Source: Actinomadura terrae
Lineage (GTDB): Bacteria > Actinomycetota > Actinomycetes > Streptosporangiales > Streptosporangiaceae
Reading direction: 5' to 3'
Assembly (NCBI RefSeq): GCF_022751215.1
Contig: NZ_JAICDG010000003.1
Span: forward strand, 62,001-126,000
DNA length: 64,000 nt
A model generated the notes under the pieces. The model searched no databases and had not been told where the DNA came from. It saw only the letters and a program-made list of their open reading frames with translations. Position 1 is the first letter of the stretch, and every line of letters starts with the position of its first letter. Positions 50,655-59,231 of the stretch are shown here, one piece after another. A program made the translations under genes and the position numbers.

Positions 50655-51508
50655 TGGAACACCTGACGATCCTCTACCGGGGTCCCCTCGCGAGCTGCGA
50701 CTACGACTGCCCGTACTGCCCGTTCGCCAAGCGCCGCGACACGCCGGAGCAGCTCCGCGCCGACCGCGCGGCGCTCGAGCGCTTCACCGGCTGGGTCTCC
50801 GGCCGCGACCACCGCGTGTCGGTCCTGTTCACGCCGTGGGGGGAGGGGCTCGTCCGGTCCTGGTACCGGCGCGCCCTGGTGGAGCTCAGCCACCTCCCGC
50901 ACGTCGAACGCGTCGCGATCCAGACGAACCTGAGCCACCGCGTGTCGTGGACGTCGGACGCGGACCCCTTGCGGCTCGCGCTCTGGGCCACCTACCACCC
51001 CGGCCAGGTGCCCTACGAGCGGTTCCTGGGCAAATGCCGCGAGCTGGCCGACGGAGGCATCCGGTTCAGCGTCGGCATCGTCGGGCACCCCGACCACCTG
51101 GACGCCGCCCGCCGCCTCCGCGCCGACCTGCCCACCGGCACCTACCTGTGGGTCAACGCGGAGGAGGGGCGCCGGTACAGCGACGCCGAGGCCGACGCCT
51201 GGACCCGCATCGACCCCCTGTTCCCCGTCAGCCGCCGCCCGCACGCCAGCCGCGGCCTACCGTGCCGCACGGGCGAGTCCGTCGTGTCGGTGGACGGGGA
51301 CGGGACGGTGCGCCGCTGCCACTTCGTCCCGTCCGTCCTGGGCAACCTCTACGACGGCACCTACCTCGACGCGCTCGCCCCGCGTCCCTGCCCGCTGGAC
51401 ACCTGCGACTGCCATATCGGCTACGTGCACCTGGAGCCGCTCGGCCTCTACGACACGTTCGCCGGGGGCATTCTCGAACGCATCCCCGCCCTGCTCCACC
51501 TCCCGTGA
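50654..51508 (+). CDS. STM4011-family radical SAM enzyme with auxiliary-cluster cysteines
   Basis: 284 residues. Radical SAM motif CDYDCPYC (Cys15, Cys19, Cys22) close to the N-terminus. The C-terminal part holds Cys204, Cys222, Cys246, Cys251 and Cys253 (segment CPLDTCDCHIGYVHL), which resembles a SPASM-type auxiliary Fe-S cluster region, a common feature of enzymes that modify peptides. ATG 50654 overlaps the previous stop by one base. Last gene of the cassette. Confidence 0.88.
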   Translation: MEHLTILYRGPLASCDYDCPYCPFAKRRDTPEQLRADRAALERFTGWVSGRDHRVSVLFTPWGEGLVRSWYRRALVELSHLPHVERVAIQTNLSHRVSWTSDADPLRLALWATYHPGQVPYERFLGKCRELADGGIRFSVGIVGHPDHLDAARRLRADLPTGTYLWVNAEEGRRYSDAEADAWTRIDPLFPVSRRPHASRGLPCRTGESVVSVDGDGTVRRCHFVPSVLGNLYDGTYLDALAPRPCPLDTCDCHIGYVHLEPLGLYDTFAGGILERIPALLHLP

Positions 51509-51521
51509 GGGGGAGTGAAGG

Positions 51522-52658
51522 TCAGGTCTGCTTCTGCGGGGCGTAGTCGGCCTCGTCCACACCGAAGGTCCACGCGACGCCCGCGCGCGCCGTCTGGGTG
51601 GTGGGCGGCACGCGCAGGTAGTAGGTGCGGTGCGTCCCGTCGGGCTCGGGCGTGGAGTTGACCACCTCGACCATGACGACGGGCTCGTCGCCGGGCAGTT
51701 CGATGGACCACAGCACGCCCGTCTCGTCCCGGTGCAGCGGCCGGGCGCCGGTCTCGGCCAGGTAGCGGTCGTATCCGAAGATCTCCAGCATCACCCGGCG
51801 CAGTTCGGCGTTCTCCTCGGTGGAGATGCGGGCGGCGGTGAGGCCGGTGAGCGACTCCACGAAATCGGACGGGATCGGCATGCCGCGCCAGGCGTGCAGG
51901 GCGAAACCGTCCGGGTAGGCCAGGGCCGGGCCGTCGCCGCGGTGCAGCCGTCCCGGCTCGTCGCGGTAGAGGTCCGAGGGGCGCTCGGACAGGATCACCA
52001 GCCCCTCGTACGGCCACCACCAGCCCGCGGAACGCGCGACCTCCGCCAGGCCCGCCAGCGGGCCGCCGAGCCGTCCGAGCGCCTCGAACAGCGCCAGCCA
52101 CGGCCCGTCGTGCTGGCCGAGGACGGCGTCGAGCGTGGCGGCGCGCAGCAGGGTCCCGGCCTCGTTCTGGGCGGCCGAGGCGTCCTCGCCGCCCCCGCCC
52201 GCCAGGTCGCCGATGGCCGCGCGGACGCGCGTCACCAGCGACTGGACCTGGTTCCAGAGCAGACCACCCGTCTCGCCCCAGACACGCGGCCACTGCTCCG
52301 GCCCCTGTTCGGAACAGGCGGCGGCACGTGCCGCTTCCCACGGACGCGTCCTGACCTCGCCCAGCACGCTCACCCCCGCGGAGACGTCCCCGAGGTCTTT
52401 GTGGGCGAGATCGACCAGCTCGTCCAGACCGGCCGCTCTCAGCGCGTCGCCGTGCCCGGCCAGGATGGCCGCCGCGGCCGCCCCGCGCGCGGGGGAGGGC
52501 ACCCACACGAACCGCGCGGGCGCCTCCAGACCGGCGGACGCGTAGGCGGCGGCAACGCCCGCCTCCGCCCGGGCACGGTCTGCGGGCCCGGTGCCGAACG
52601 CCGCCGACTGCCAGTCACCGACCACGAAGTGCGCCGCACGGGGCGCTTCGGTGAGCAC
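51522..52658 (-). CDS. DUF6745-like protein
   Basis: 378 residues. Contains LHRGDGPALAYPDGFALHAWRG, TEENAELRRVMLEIFGYDRY and LHRDETGVLWSIELPGDEPV, which I recognise as the actinobacterial DUF6745 pattern (a His/Arg-Asp-rich region near the C-terminus). Tryptophan-rich SAGWWWPYEG. Function not known. Convergent with the STM4011-family gene (13 bp apart) and 4 bp from the upstream small gene, so it forms a two-gene unit with it. Confidence 0.7.
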   Translation of the reverse strand: MLTEAPRAAHFVVGDWQSAAFGTGPADRARAEAGVAAAYASAGLEAPARFVWVPSPARGAAAAAILAGHGDALRAAGLDELVDLAHKDLGDVSAGVSVLGEVRTRPWEAARAAACSEQGPEQWPRVWGETGGLLWNQVQSLVTRVRAAIGDLAGGGGEDASAAQNEAGTLLRAATLDAVLGQHDGPWLALFEALGRLGGPLAGLAEVARSAGWWWPYEGLVILSERPSDLYRDEPGRLHRGDGPALAYPDGFALHAWRGMPIPSDFVESLTGLTAARISTEENAELRRVMLEIFGYDRYLAETGARPLHRDETGVLWSIELPGDEPVVMVEVVNSTPEPDGTHRTYYLRVPPTTQTARAGVAWTFGVDEADYAPQKQT

Positions 52659-52662
52659 GGCC

Positions 52663-52989
52663 TCAGTCCGCCACGACCCGGACGGCGCCGGGCACGTACT
52701 CGCGCTGCCGGATCACCCGGTACCAGCCCTTGGGCAACGTGATCGCCGCGTGCTCCTCGTGCACGAGCCGCCCGCCGGACGGCAGGTGCAGGTGGTCGGG
52801 CGCGAGCGGGTCGGGCACCCGCAGCAGCGAACCGGGCGCCGTCAGCGCGTGCGCGTGCCCGGTCGCCTCGCCGAGCGCGAGGACCATGCGCCCCCGTCCG
52901 TCGCGGGGGGCGGCCGGCAGTTCCCGCACGGACTGCGGGACGGACTCCTCCGGCACGGGCAGGATCAGGATGTCTCCTTGTCGGTACAT
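52663..52989 (-). CDS. Uncharacterised 108-residue protein, partner of DUF6745-like gene
   Basis: MYRQGDILILPVPEESVPQS followed by GEATGHAHALTAPGSLL, PDHLHLPSGGRLVHEEHAAI and LPKGWYRVIRQREYVPG. The His-rich GHAHAL and LVHEEHAAI look metal-binding or catalytic, but I do not recognise the family. It starts at ATG 52989 and is translated with the DUF6745-like gene (4 bp apart). Such a pair may act together; role unknown. Confidence 0.65.
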   Translation of the reverse strand: MYRQGDILILPVPEESVPQSVRELPAAPRDGRGRMVLALGEATGHAHALTAPGSLLRVPDPLAPDHLHLPSGGRLVHEEHAAITLPKGWYRVIRQREYVPGAVRVVAD

Positions 52990-53071
52990 GCGGTGAACGT
53001 AACGCCCGCCACCGACAGTTCTCGGGGCCGCGTCCGGGCCGCGTCCGGGCCGGGTCCGTCCTCGTCCGGCC

Positions 53072-54442
53072 TCAGAAGCCGCGCGTGCGGCGGGCGGCCG
53101 GGCGGGCCCAGCGGCCGGAGGCGCTCAGTCCGACGCGCTGGAAGGCCCGGACGAGTTCGCCGCCGAGGTTGACCCCGGCGCCCAGGGCGAGCGCCACCGA
53201 GAGCGCTCCAATAAGGCTCAGCACGCCGTCCTCCGGAGCGCCCGTGTTCAACTCCACCATGCCCCGGTACAGCATGGTTCCGGGCAGGAGGGGGCCGATC
53301 GCCGGGACCACGTAGGGCATCACCGGCGCCTGGTGGCGCCTGGCGAGCCAGTTCGAGAGCACGCCCACGACGGTCGCCGCCACCGCCGACGCGAGCACCG
53401 GAGGGAGGTCCCACCCTCGGAGCAGCACGTAAAGGACCCAGATCAGCCCTCCGCCCAGGGCCGACGCGGTCAGGACGTCCCGGGGCGCCGCCAGCGACAC
53501 CGCGAACGTCACCGACACGGCCGCCGCCGCTAGTAGCTGGACGGGCTTCAGCGTCGCCGGAGCGCTCGGCAGATGGCTGACGTCGATCGGCACGTTCAGC
53601 TGGATCGCGATGTAGACGATCCCGCCCAGCCCCGCCACGATCGCCGCGATCATGAAGAAGACCTCCAGCATCCGCGCTCCGGCGCTCACCAGGTCACCGG
53701 TGATGCCGTCCTGGATGCTCGCGACCAGCGGACGTCCCGGCAGCAGCGCCAGGATCGCGCCCGTGACGATCGTGGCCGCGTGCGCGGGGTTGCCCATCGC
53801 CACCACCAGCGCCGCCCCCGTCGCGCCGATCGCCGCCGCCACCGTCAGCTGGAAGAACTCCGCCACACCCCGGCGCGCCAGGGCCGCCGCCGCGCGGTCG
53901 CCGAGCAGGGTGGCGACGAACGCGGTCCCCGCCACGAGCGGACCGCCGCCCGACAGCACGCTCGCCGACGCCGCGATGAACCCCAGCGACATGACGACGA
54001 GCCAGGCCGGATACGGAGGACGGCCCCGCTTCATCTCCGCGAGCCGCCTGTGCGCCTCCTCCAGCTCGACCATCCCGATGGACGCCTCCTGCACGAGGTT
54101 GTGCAGCGCAGTGAGCCGCCAGTACGCGGGCGTGCGGCGCCGGATGGCCCGCGACCCCGTCACCGGCGCCGCGCCCTTCCCCGGATGCGCGCTCACCAGA
54201 AGGCTCGTGAGCGTGACCTGGACCTCGCAGCGCGGCAGTTCGTAGGCCACCGCCAGCCCGAGCATCGCCTCGTTCACCCGCTCGGTCGTCTCGCCGCTGG
54301 CCAGAAGGAGTTCGCCCACCCGCAGGACGAGGTCGATCGCCCGCGGGTCGACCGTCTCGCCCGGCTCGTCCTCGGGGGGCTCGGGCGAATGGCCGTCCAT
54401 GAGCGTGTGCCAAGTTCGTCGCAAGCGTTCCGCCGCGCCCAT
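53072..54442 (-). CDS. ThrE-type threonine/serine exporter family protein
   Basis: 456 residues. N-terminal DUF1212 half (DLVLRVGELLLASGETTERV and LHNLVQEASIGMVELEEAHR) followed by about ten membrane helices with FIAASASVLSGGG and LPGRPLVASIQDGITGDL, and the smaller C-terminal ThrE_2 half (PYVVPAIGPLLPGTMLYRGM). This is the single-polypeptide form of ThrE. It would export threonine, serine or small peptides. The function is by family only. Confidence 0.87.
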   Translation of the reverse strand: MGAAERLRRTWHTLMDGHSPEPPEDEPGETVDPRAIDLVLRVGELLLASGETTERVNEAMLGLAVAYELPRCEVQVTLTSLLVSAHPGKGAAPVTGSRAIRRRTPAYWRLTALHNLVQEASIGMVELEEAHRRLAEMKRGRPPYPAWLVVMSLGFIAASASVLSGGGPLVAGTAFVATLLGDRAAAALARRGVAEFFQLTVAAAIGATGAALVVAMGNPAHAATIVTGAILALLPGRPLVASIQDGITGDLVSAGARMLEVFFMIAAIVAGLGGIVYIAIQLNVPIDVSHLPSAPATLKPVQLLAAAAVSVTFAVSLAAPRDVLTASALGGGLIWVLYVLLRGWDLPPVLASAVAATVVGVLSNWLARRHQAPVMPYVVPAIGPLLPGTMLYRGMVELNTGAPEDGVLSLIGALSVALALGAGVNLGGELVRAFQRVGLSASGRWARPAARRTRGF

Positions 54443-54583
54443 CCGCCGCCCCGCGTCCCTTCACCCGTAGGACTTGATCTTCCTGGGCAGGTTACCCAGG
54501 TCGTCGCCGCCCACAATCATTGGGGTTATCCACAGAACGGGATTCTGGTGCGGGTGGTCGGCGGGCGCTGATACCAAGGACGC

Positions 54584-56677
54584 ATGAGCGATTTCGAGGG
54601 GCTACGAGGTGAGGCCGAGCGGTGTCTGCGCGCCCTGGCGGGCGATGGCGCGCGGCTCCGCGACGACCAGTGGACCGCGATCCAGGCCCTCGTCGTCGAG
54701 CGGCGGCGCGCGCTGGTCGTCCAGCGCACCGGCTGGGGCAAGTCCGCCGTCTACTTCGTCGCGACCCGGCTGCTGCGCGAGCGCGGCGCGGGCCCCACCG
54801 TGATCGTCTCGCCGCTGCTGGCGCTCATGCGCAACCAGATCGACGCCGCCGACCGCGCCGGCATCCACGCCCGCACGATCAACTCGGCCAACACCGATGA
54901 CTGGGAGGCGGTCTTCGCCGAGGTCGAGGCGGGCGTCGTCGACGTCCTGCTGGTCAGCCCCGAACGGCTCAACAACCCCGACTTCCGCGACCTCGTGCTG
55001 CCCAAGCTCGCCGCCGGCGCGGGCCTGGTCGTCGTCGACGAGGCGCACTGCATCTCCGACTGGGGCCATGACTTCCGGCCCGACTACCGGCGGCTGCGCA
55101 CGCTGCTCGCCGACCTGCCCCCCGGCATCCCCGTCCTCGCCACCACCGCCACCGCCAACGCGCGCGTCACGAAGGACGTCGCCGAACAGCTCGCCGGCGA
55201 CGACGCCCTCGTCCTGCGCGGCCCGCTCGAACGCGAGTCCCTGCGCCTGGCCGTGGTGAAGCTCCCCAGCGCCGAGCAGCGCATCGCCTGGCTCGGCGAG
55301 CACCTGGCCGACCTGCCCGGCTCGGGCATCATCTACACGCTCACCGTCGCCGCCGCCCACGAGATCACCGGCTACCTGCGCGACCGCGGCCACGAGGTCG
55401 CCGCCTACTCCGGCCAGACCGAGCAGGCCGAGCGCCTCCAGGCCGAGCAGGACCTCCAGGGCAACAGGCTGAAGGCCCTCGTCGCCACCAGCGCCCTCGG
55501 CATGGGCTTCGACAAGCCCGACCTCGGCTTCATCGTCCACGTCGGCGCCCCGCAGTCCCCGGTCGCCTACTACCAGCAGATCGGCCGCGCCGGCCGCGGC
55601 GTCGACCGCGCCGAGGTCATCCTCCTGCCCGGCCCCGAGGACCGCGACATCTGGGCCTACTTCGCCAGCCTGGCCTTCCCGCCGGAGCACATCGTCCGCG
55701 CCACGCTCGACGTCCTGGAGAACGCCGGCCGCCCCCTGTCCACCGGCGCCCTGGAACCGCAGGTCGACCTCAACCGCGCCCGCCTGGAGATGATGCTCAA
55801 GGTCCTCGACGTCGACGGCGCCGCCCGCCGCGTCAAGGGCGGCTGGACCGCCACCGGCCGCCCCTGGTCCTACGACCGCGAACGCTACGAGCGCGTCACC
55901 GCCGAACGCCGCCGCGAGCAGCAGGCGATGCTCGACTACATCGCCGCCACCACCTGCCGGGAGAAGTTCCTCCGCGACCAGCTGGACGACCCGTCCGCCG
56001 CCCCCTGCGGCCGCTGCGACAACTGCACCGGCGACCACCGGTCCGCCGACGTCACCCCCCAGGGCGCCGCCCAGGCCCGCGACCGCCTGCACCGCCCCGG
56101 CGTCGACCTGGCCCCGCGCCGCATGTGGCCCACGGGCGTCAAGGACGACCTCGGCGTCTCCGGCCGCATCAAACCCGAGCACCTCGCCGAGACGGGCCGC
56201 GCCCTCGGCCGCCTCACCGATATCGGCTGGGGCAACCGCCTCCGCGACCTGTTCGCCTCCGCCGACACCGACGTCCCCACCGACATGGTCGACGCGGTCG
56301 TCAAGGTCCTCGCCGCCTGGGACTGGCCCGCCCGTCCCGCCGGCGTCGTCACGATCGGCTCCCACTCCCGCCCGCGCCTGGTCACCAGCCTGGGCCACCG
56401 CATAGCCGAGATCGGCCGCCTGCCCTACCTGGGCGAGCTGACCCCCACCGGCGCCCCCGTCCCCCGCCGCCACAACAGCGCCCAGCGCCTCCGCTCGGTT
56501 TGGCACTCCTTGACCGTCCCCCCCGACCTGGCCACCGCCCTCTCCACCGCCCCCGGCCCCGTCCTCCTGGTGGACGACCGCATAGAAACCGGCTGGACCA
56601 TGACCGTCGCCGCCCGCCTCCTCAAAGACTCCGGAGCCCCCGCAGTACTCCCCCTAACCCTCGCCACCCCCAACTAG
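54584..56677 (+). CDS. RecQ-family ATP-dependent DNA helicase with phosphoribosyltransferase-like tail
   Basis: 697 residues. Motif I QRTGWGKSAVYF, motif II (DEAH) VVDEAHCISDWGHDFRPDYR, motif VI YYQQIGRAGRG. The RecQ zinc-binding cysteines are CREKFLRDQLDD and CGRCDNC. The C-terminus ends VLLVDDRIETGWTMTVAARLLKDSG, a PRTase-like nucleotide-binding loop (V-L-L-V-D-D-R-x-x-T-G), so the enzyme may have an extra domain of unknown role. No HRDC domain was seen. ATG 54584 with AAGGA four bases upstream. Confidence 0.88.
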   Translation: MSDFEGLRGEAERCLRALAGDGARLRDDQWTAIQALVVERRRALVVQRTGWGKSAVYFVATRLLRERGAGPTVIVSPLLALMRNQIDAADRAGIHARTINSANTDDWEAVFAEVEAGVVDVLLVSPERLNNPDFRDLVLPKLAAGAGLVVVDEAHCISDWGHDFRPDYRRLRTLLADLPPGIPVLATTATANARVTKDVAEQLAGDDALVLRGPLERESLRLAVVKLPSAEQRIAWLGEHLADLPGSGIIYTLTVAAAHEITGYLRDRGHEVAAYSGQTEQAERLQAEQDLQGNRLKALVATSALGMGFDKPDLGFIVHVGAPQSPVAYYQQIGRAGRGVDRAEVILLPGPEDRDIWAYFASLAFPPEHIVRATLDVLENAGRPLSTGALEPQVDLNRARLEMMLKVLDVDGAARRVKGGWTATGRPWSYDRERYERVTAERRREQQAMLDYIAATTCREKFLRDQLDDPSAAPCGRCDNCTGDHRSADVTPQGAAQARDRLHRPGVDLAPRRMWPTGVKDDLGVSGRIKPEHLAETGRALGRLTDIGWGNRLRDLFASADTDVPTDMVDAVVKVLAAWDWPARPAGVVTIGSHSRPRLVTSLGHRIAEIGRLPYLGELTPTGAPVPRRHNSAQRLRSVWHSLTVPPDLATALSTAPGPVLLVDDRIETGWTMTVAARLLKDSGAPAVLPLTLATPN

Positions 56678-56689
56678 CAAGCCACCACC

Positions 56690-56743
56690 CCCACCCAAAC
56701 CACCGGCCCCACCCAAACCACCGGCCCCACCCAAACCACCGGC
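56690..56743. repeat. 18-bp tandem repeat x3
   Basis: Three perfect tandem copies of CCCACCCAAACCACCGGC, plus a partial fourth copy (56744-56760), just downstream of the RecQ stop. C-rich on the top strand (G-rich on the bottom). Confidence 0.85.
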
Positions 56744-57212
56744 CCCACCCACAGCCACCCACTCGACACCCACAACCACCCGCCCTACACCCAACTCACC
56801 TACCTCCCCACCAAGCCCTCCCCCCGACGCTCGCGACCCGACCAAGGAGGGCGCCAACTGCCACACGCAAGCCGTCCAGACTGCGGAAACCGTCCAGACT
56901 GTGGCCCCGGACCGCTGTCTCTCCCCAGCGAAGCCGGAACCCCGCCGTCCTCCCCTGGCGGCGTCGGCCTAGCGAGGTGCCGTCCCACCGACGGAGAATC
57001 AGCTGGCCTCTGCCCAGGGCCGCTGACCTCCCAAAGGAGGCCAAACTTCTCGCCACACCGCCTCTGGTTCCAACGGCGCCAAACGGGTGAGCCGAGCTAG
57101 CGGAGGGGCCACTGCGCGTACGGAGACTGCCCGGCCTACAGCAATCCGCCGACCGACCCCCGGGGAGCCGGAGCGCCCGCCGTGCTCTCGCTGACCGTGG
57201 GAACGCTGGCCT

Positions 57213-57960
57213 AGGAGGGTGCCAACTGGCAAATGGGGGTCGCCCGGACTATAGCTATGGGCCGCTTGGCCCCAGGGATGCTGGAGCCCTCGCCGCGCTC
57301 CCTTCGTTCCAGCGGTACCGAGCAGGAAGCGCCGAAGAGGTAGCGCCGAGCAGGGGGTGCCGAGCAGTGGGGTGCCGAACAGGGGAGGGTGCCGATGCGC
57401 GTATGAAGGCTGCCCAGCCTCCGGCCCTCCGCCGACCGAACCCCGGGGAGCCGGAGCGCCCCGCCGTGCTCCCGCTGGCTCCGGTGACGCTGACCTAGGA
57501 GGGTGCCGACGGGCGTATGGGGTTGCCCGGACAGGCCATGGGCCGCTTTACGCTCAGGGAGGCTGGCCCCCTCGCCATGCTCCCTTGTTCCGACGCTGCC
57601 GAACGGGGAGTGCCAAACACAGGGGTGCCGAACAGGGGAGGGTGCCGATGCGCGTATGGAGGCTGTCCAGCCTCCGGCCATCCGCCGACCGACTCTCAGT
57701 GAAGCGGAGCTCCTGCCGTGCTTCTGCTGGCTCTGGTGACGCTGACCTAGGAGGGTGCCGGCTGGCGGATGGGGTTTGCCCGGACGATGGTCGTGGGCCG
57801 CTTCCCTTCCGGGAGGCCGGAGCCGTCGCCGCGCTCGCGATGGCTCTGGCGACGTTGAACCAAAGGGACCGACAAGCGCGTCACGGAGGAAAGATCATGG
57901 GCGCCGTGCTCTGGCGGCGGTGAACCGAAGGGCCCGACATTTGTGGAGGCTGCCTGGGCT
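57213..57960. repeat. Degenerate 252-253 bp tandem repeat
   Basis: Two alternating modules recur. Module A starts GGAGGGTGCCGATGCGCGTA at 57384 and 57637 (period 253), and contains the symmetric AGGCTG-NN-CAGCCT (in copy 2 the arms extend to GGAGGCTG and CAGCCTCC). Module B starts AGGAGGGTGCCRRCKGGCR at 57213, 57497 and 57749 (periods 284 and 252). Both modules show many substitutions, so the array is old or evolves under constraint. A weaker related segment begins near 56844. Confidence 0.7.
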
Positions 57961-58168
57961 ATGACCGTGGCCGCCGCCTTTTCGGCAAGGCCGAGCTTCC
58001 GGCGTCCTGCCCTGACTTTCGCGATCCCGTCCTAAGGAAGGGGTGACCAGTTCCGCAGCTCCGTGCAGAGTTGGTGCTGGGGCGGCGGCCGAAGACGGTC
58101 AGCGGCGTGGCCTGGGGGTGGGGTATGCGCTGGCGGCGACCAGGAGGACGGGTTCGCGGCTTTGCGGC

Positions 58169-58218
58169 TTGACCTCAACTTAGCTCTAGGTTCTACGGTG
58201 GTTGAATACGCAACCACC
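58169..58218 (+). promoter_or_regulatory. MarR-like gene promoter and operator
   Basis: TTGACC (58169-58174), 19 bases, TACGGT (58194-58199) give a probable housekeeping promoter. A perfect 8-bp inverted repeat overlaps its -10: GGTGGTTG (58197-58204), spacer AATACG, CAACCACC (58211-58218). The inner GTTG-N6-CAAC is the expected form of a MarR-family box, so the adjacent regulator very likely represses itself. Confidence 0.65.
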
Positions 58219-58232
58219 TAACGGGAGCAGAT

Positions 58233-58700
58233 ATGCCGACTCAGGAGACCGCCGACGCCGAGCTGGCCGCACAGCCCGCCGCCTACTGGACCGGACTGGC
58301 CTACGAGGCCCTCGTCGCGTTCACTCGAGCCCGGCAGGCCGAGCAGGGCTACACCCATCCGCAGTTCTGGCTGCTGCGCAATCTGTCCAAGAACGACATC
58401 TCGCCTGACGGCCACGGCATGACCATTCCTGAGTTGCAGGACGCGATGCGCTCCTACATCAGGCCGGAGGACGATCTGAAGGCCGAGGCGGAGGTCCTGC
58501 TGGAACGCGGCTGGCTCACCCGCGACGCCGAGGGGCGGCTGTGGATCACCGAGGCGGGGGAGCGGGCGCGGGTCGATCTCGGACGGCACGCCCCGGCGAT
58601 CCGGGCCCGCATCCACGAGGGCATCGACGACGCCGACTACGTCACCGCGTTGCAGGTGCTCCAGCGGATGATCCGCAACACCGGCGGCACTCCCGCCTGA
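58233..58700 (+). CDS. MarR-like winged-helix transcriptional regulator
   Basis: 155 residues. Helical N-terminus (AYWTGLAYEALVAFTRARQA), then a winged helix with MTIPELQDAMRSYIRPEDDL as the recognition part and ERGWLTRDAEGRLWITEAGE as the wing, and a C-terminal dimerisation helix. The pattern matches the actinobacterial MarR-like regulators. ATG 58233 with GGGAG about 6-10 bases upstream. An operator palindrome is just upstream. Ligand and further targets unknown. Confidence 0.8.
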   Translation: MPTQETADAELAAQPAAYWTGLAYEALVAFTRARQAEQGYTHPQFWLLRNLSKNDISPDGHGMTIPELQDAMRSYIRPEDDLKAEAEVLLERGWLTRDAEGRLWITEAGERARVDLGRHAPAIRARIHEGIDDADYVTALQVLQRMIRNTGGTPA

Positions 58701-58922
58701 GGCGGTGACCACGGGCGTTCTCATAGCCGATCACGAGGCCGTGAGGGGGACCCCTCCGTGGTTACCTGCGTGCGCCGTTCCCTGTGGGTGGTCGGTCCGG
58801 GGCGGAGCGTTCTGCGACTTGTGGTGGCGGGGGGCGGCGGGCGCCAGTCCAGGTGGGGCCTGGGCTGGTGCCCGGTGCCGCCCCGCCCGCGCGCCCCTGT
58901 CGGCGCGGGTGGGCGATGGGCC

Positions 58923-58952
58923 GGTCCGTGCGCGCGGCCCCGCGCACGGACC
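58923..58952. terminator. Bidirectional hairpin terminator between marR-like and small peptide genes
   Basis: A perfect 12-bp inverted repeat: GGTCCGTGCGCG, loop CGGCCC, CGCGCACGGACC. It lies in the gap between convergent genes. An outer imperfect pairing (GGGCC and GGCCC) extends the stem. Confidence 0.8.
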
Positions 58953-59006
58953 GACGATCGGCCCGGGGCGCCGCGGCGGAGAAGAGCCGCGGCGAACCGG
59001 GAGTTC

Positions 59007-59138
59007 CTAGGTGGCCGCCTTCCCGGAGTACACGAGCTTGTCGGCCGGTTCCACGACCACCTCGGACGGCACGGACGCGACGATCTTCGCGGGGACGTCC
59101 TTGGGCTGGACGGGGCGCTCGGGGGCGGACGGGCTCAC
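59007..59138 (-). CDS. 43-residue peptide gene divergent from LysR regulator
   Basis: GTG 59138 is preceded by AGGAAG at seven bases. It encodes an acidic/basic-balanced peptide opening M-S-P-S-A-P-E-R-P-V-Q-P-K and with PAKIVASVPSEVVVEPADK, ending with YSGKAAT. The codon use is high GC at third positions. No cysteine, no signal peptide. It could be a small regulatory protein, or a precursor peptide, but no modification enzyme is adjacent. Divergent from the LysR gene; a perfect hairpin sits between. Confidence 0.55.
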   Translation of the reverse strand: MSPSAPERPVQPKDVPAKIVASVPSEVVVEPADKLVYSGKAAT

Positions 59139-59231
59139 GGGTGCACTTCCTCGGTCGGGGGCGAGACCAAAGTGTTCTAGAGGTTAGGAAACGCTGTCCA
59201 GCTGTTTCAAAGAACATCTTGAGATAAGTTG

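Larger units (their letters stand above)
56678..58232. other. 1.55-kb non-coding repeat-rich region downstream of RecQ gene
   Basis: No gene is convincing here: the open frames are short, overlap the repeats and lack coding bias. It holds three tandem 18-bp units (56690-56743), a series of related segments from about 56844 onward that form a degenerate 252-bp tandem repeat (57213-57960), and a promoter with operator for the next gene at its right end. Confidence 0.6.

Noticed and set aside
57357..57923. Open frames through the 252-bp repeat region
   Set aside because: The frames are not conserved between the repeat copies (period is not constantly a multiple of three), so they are not coding.
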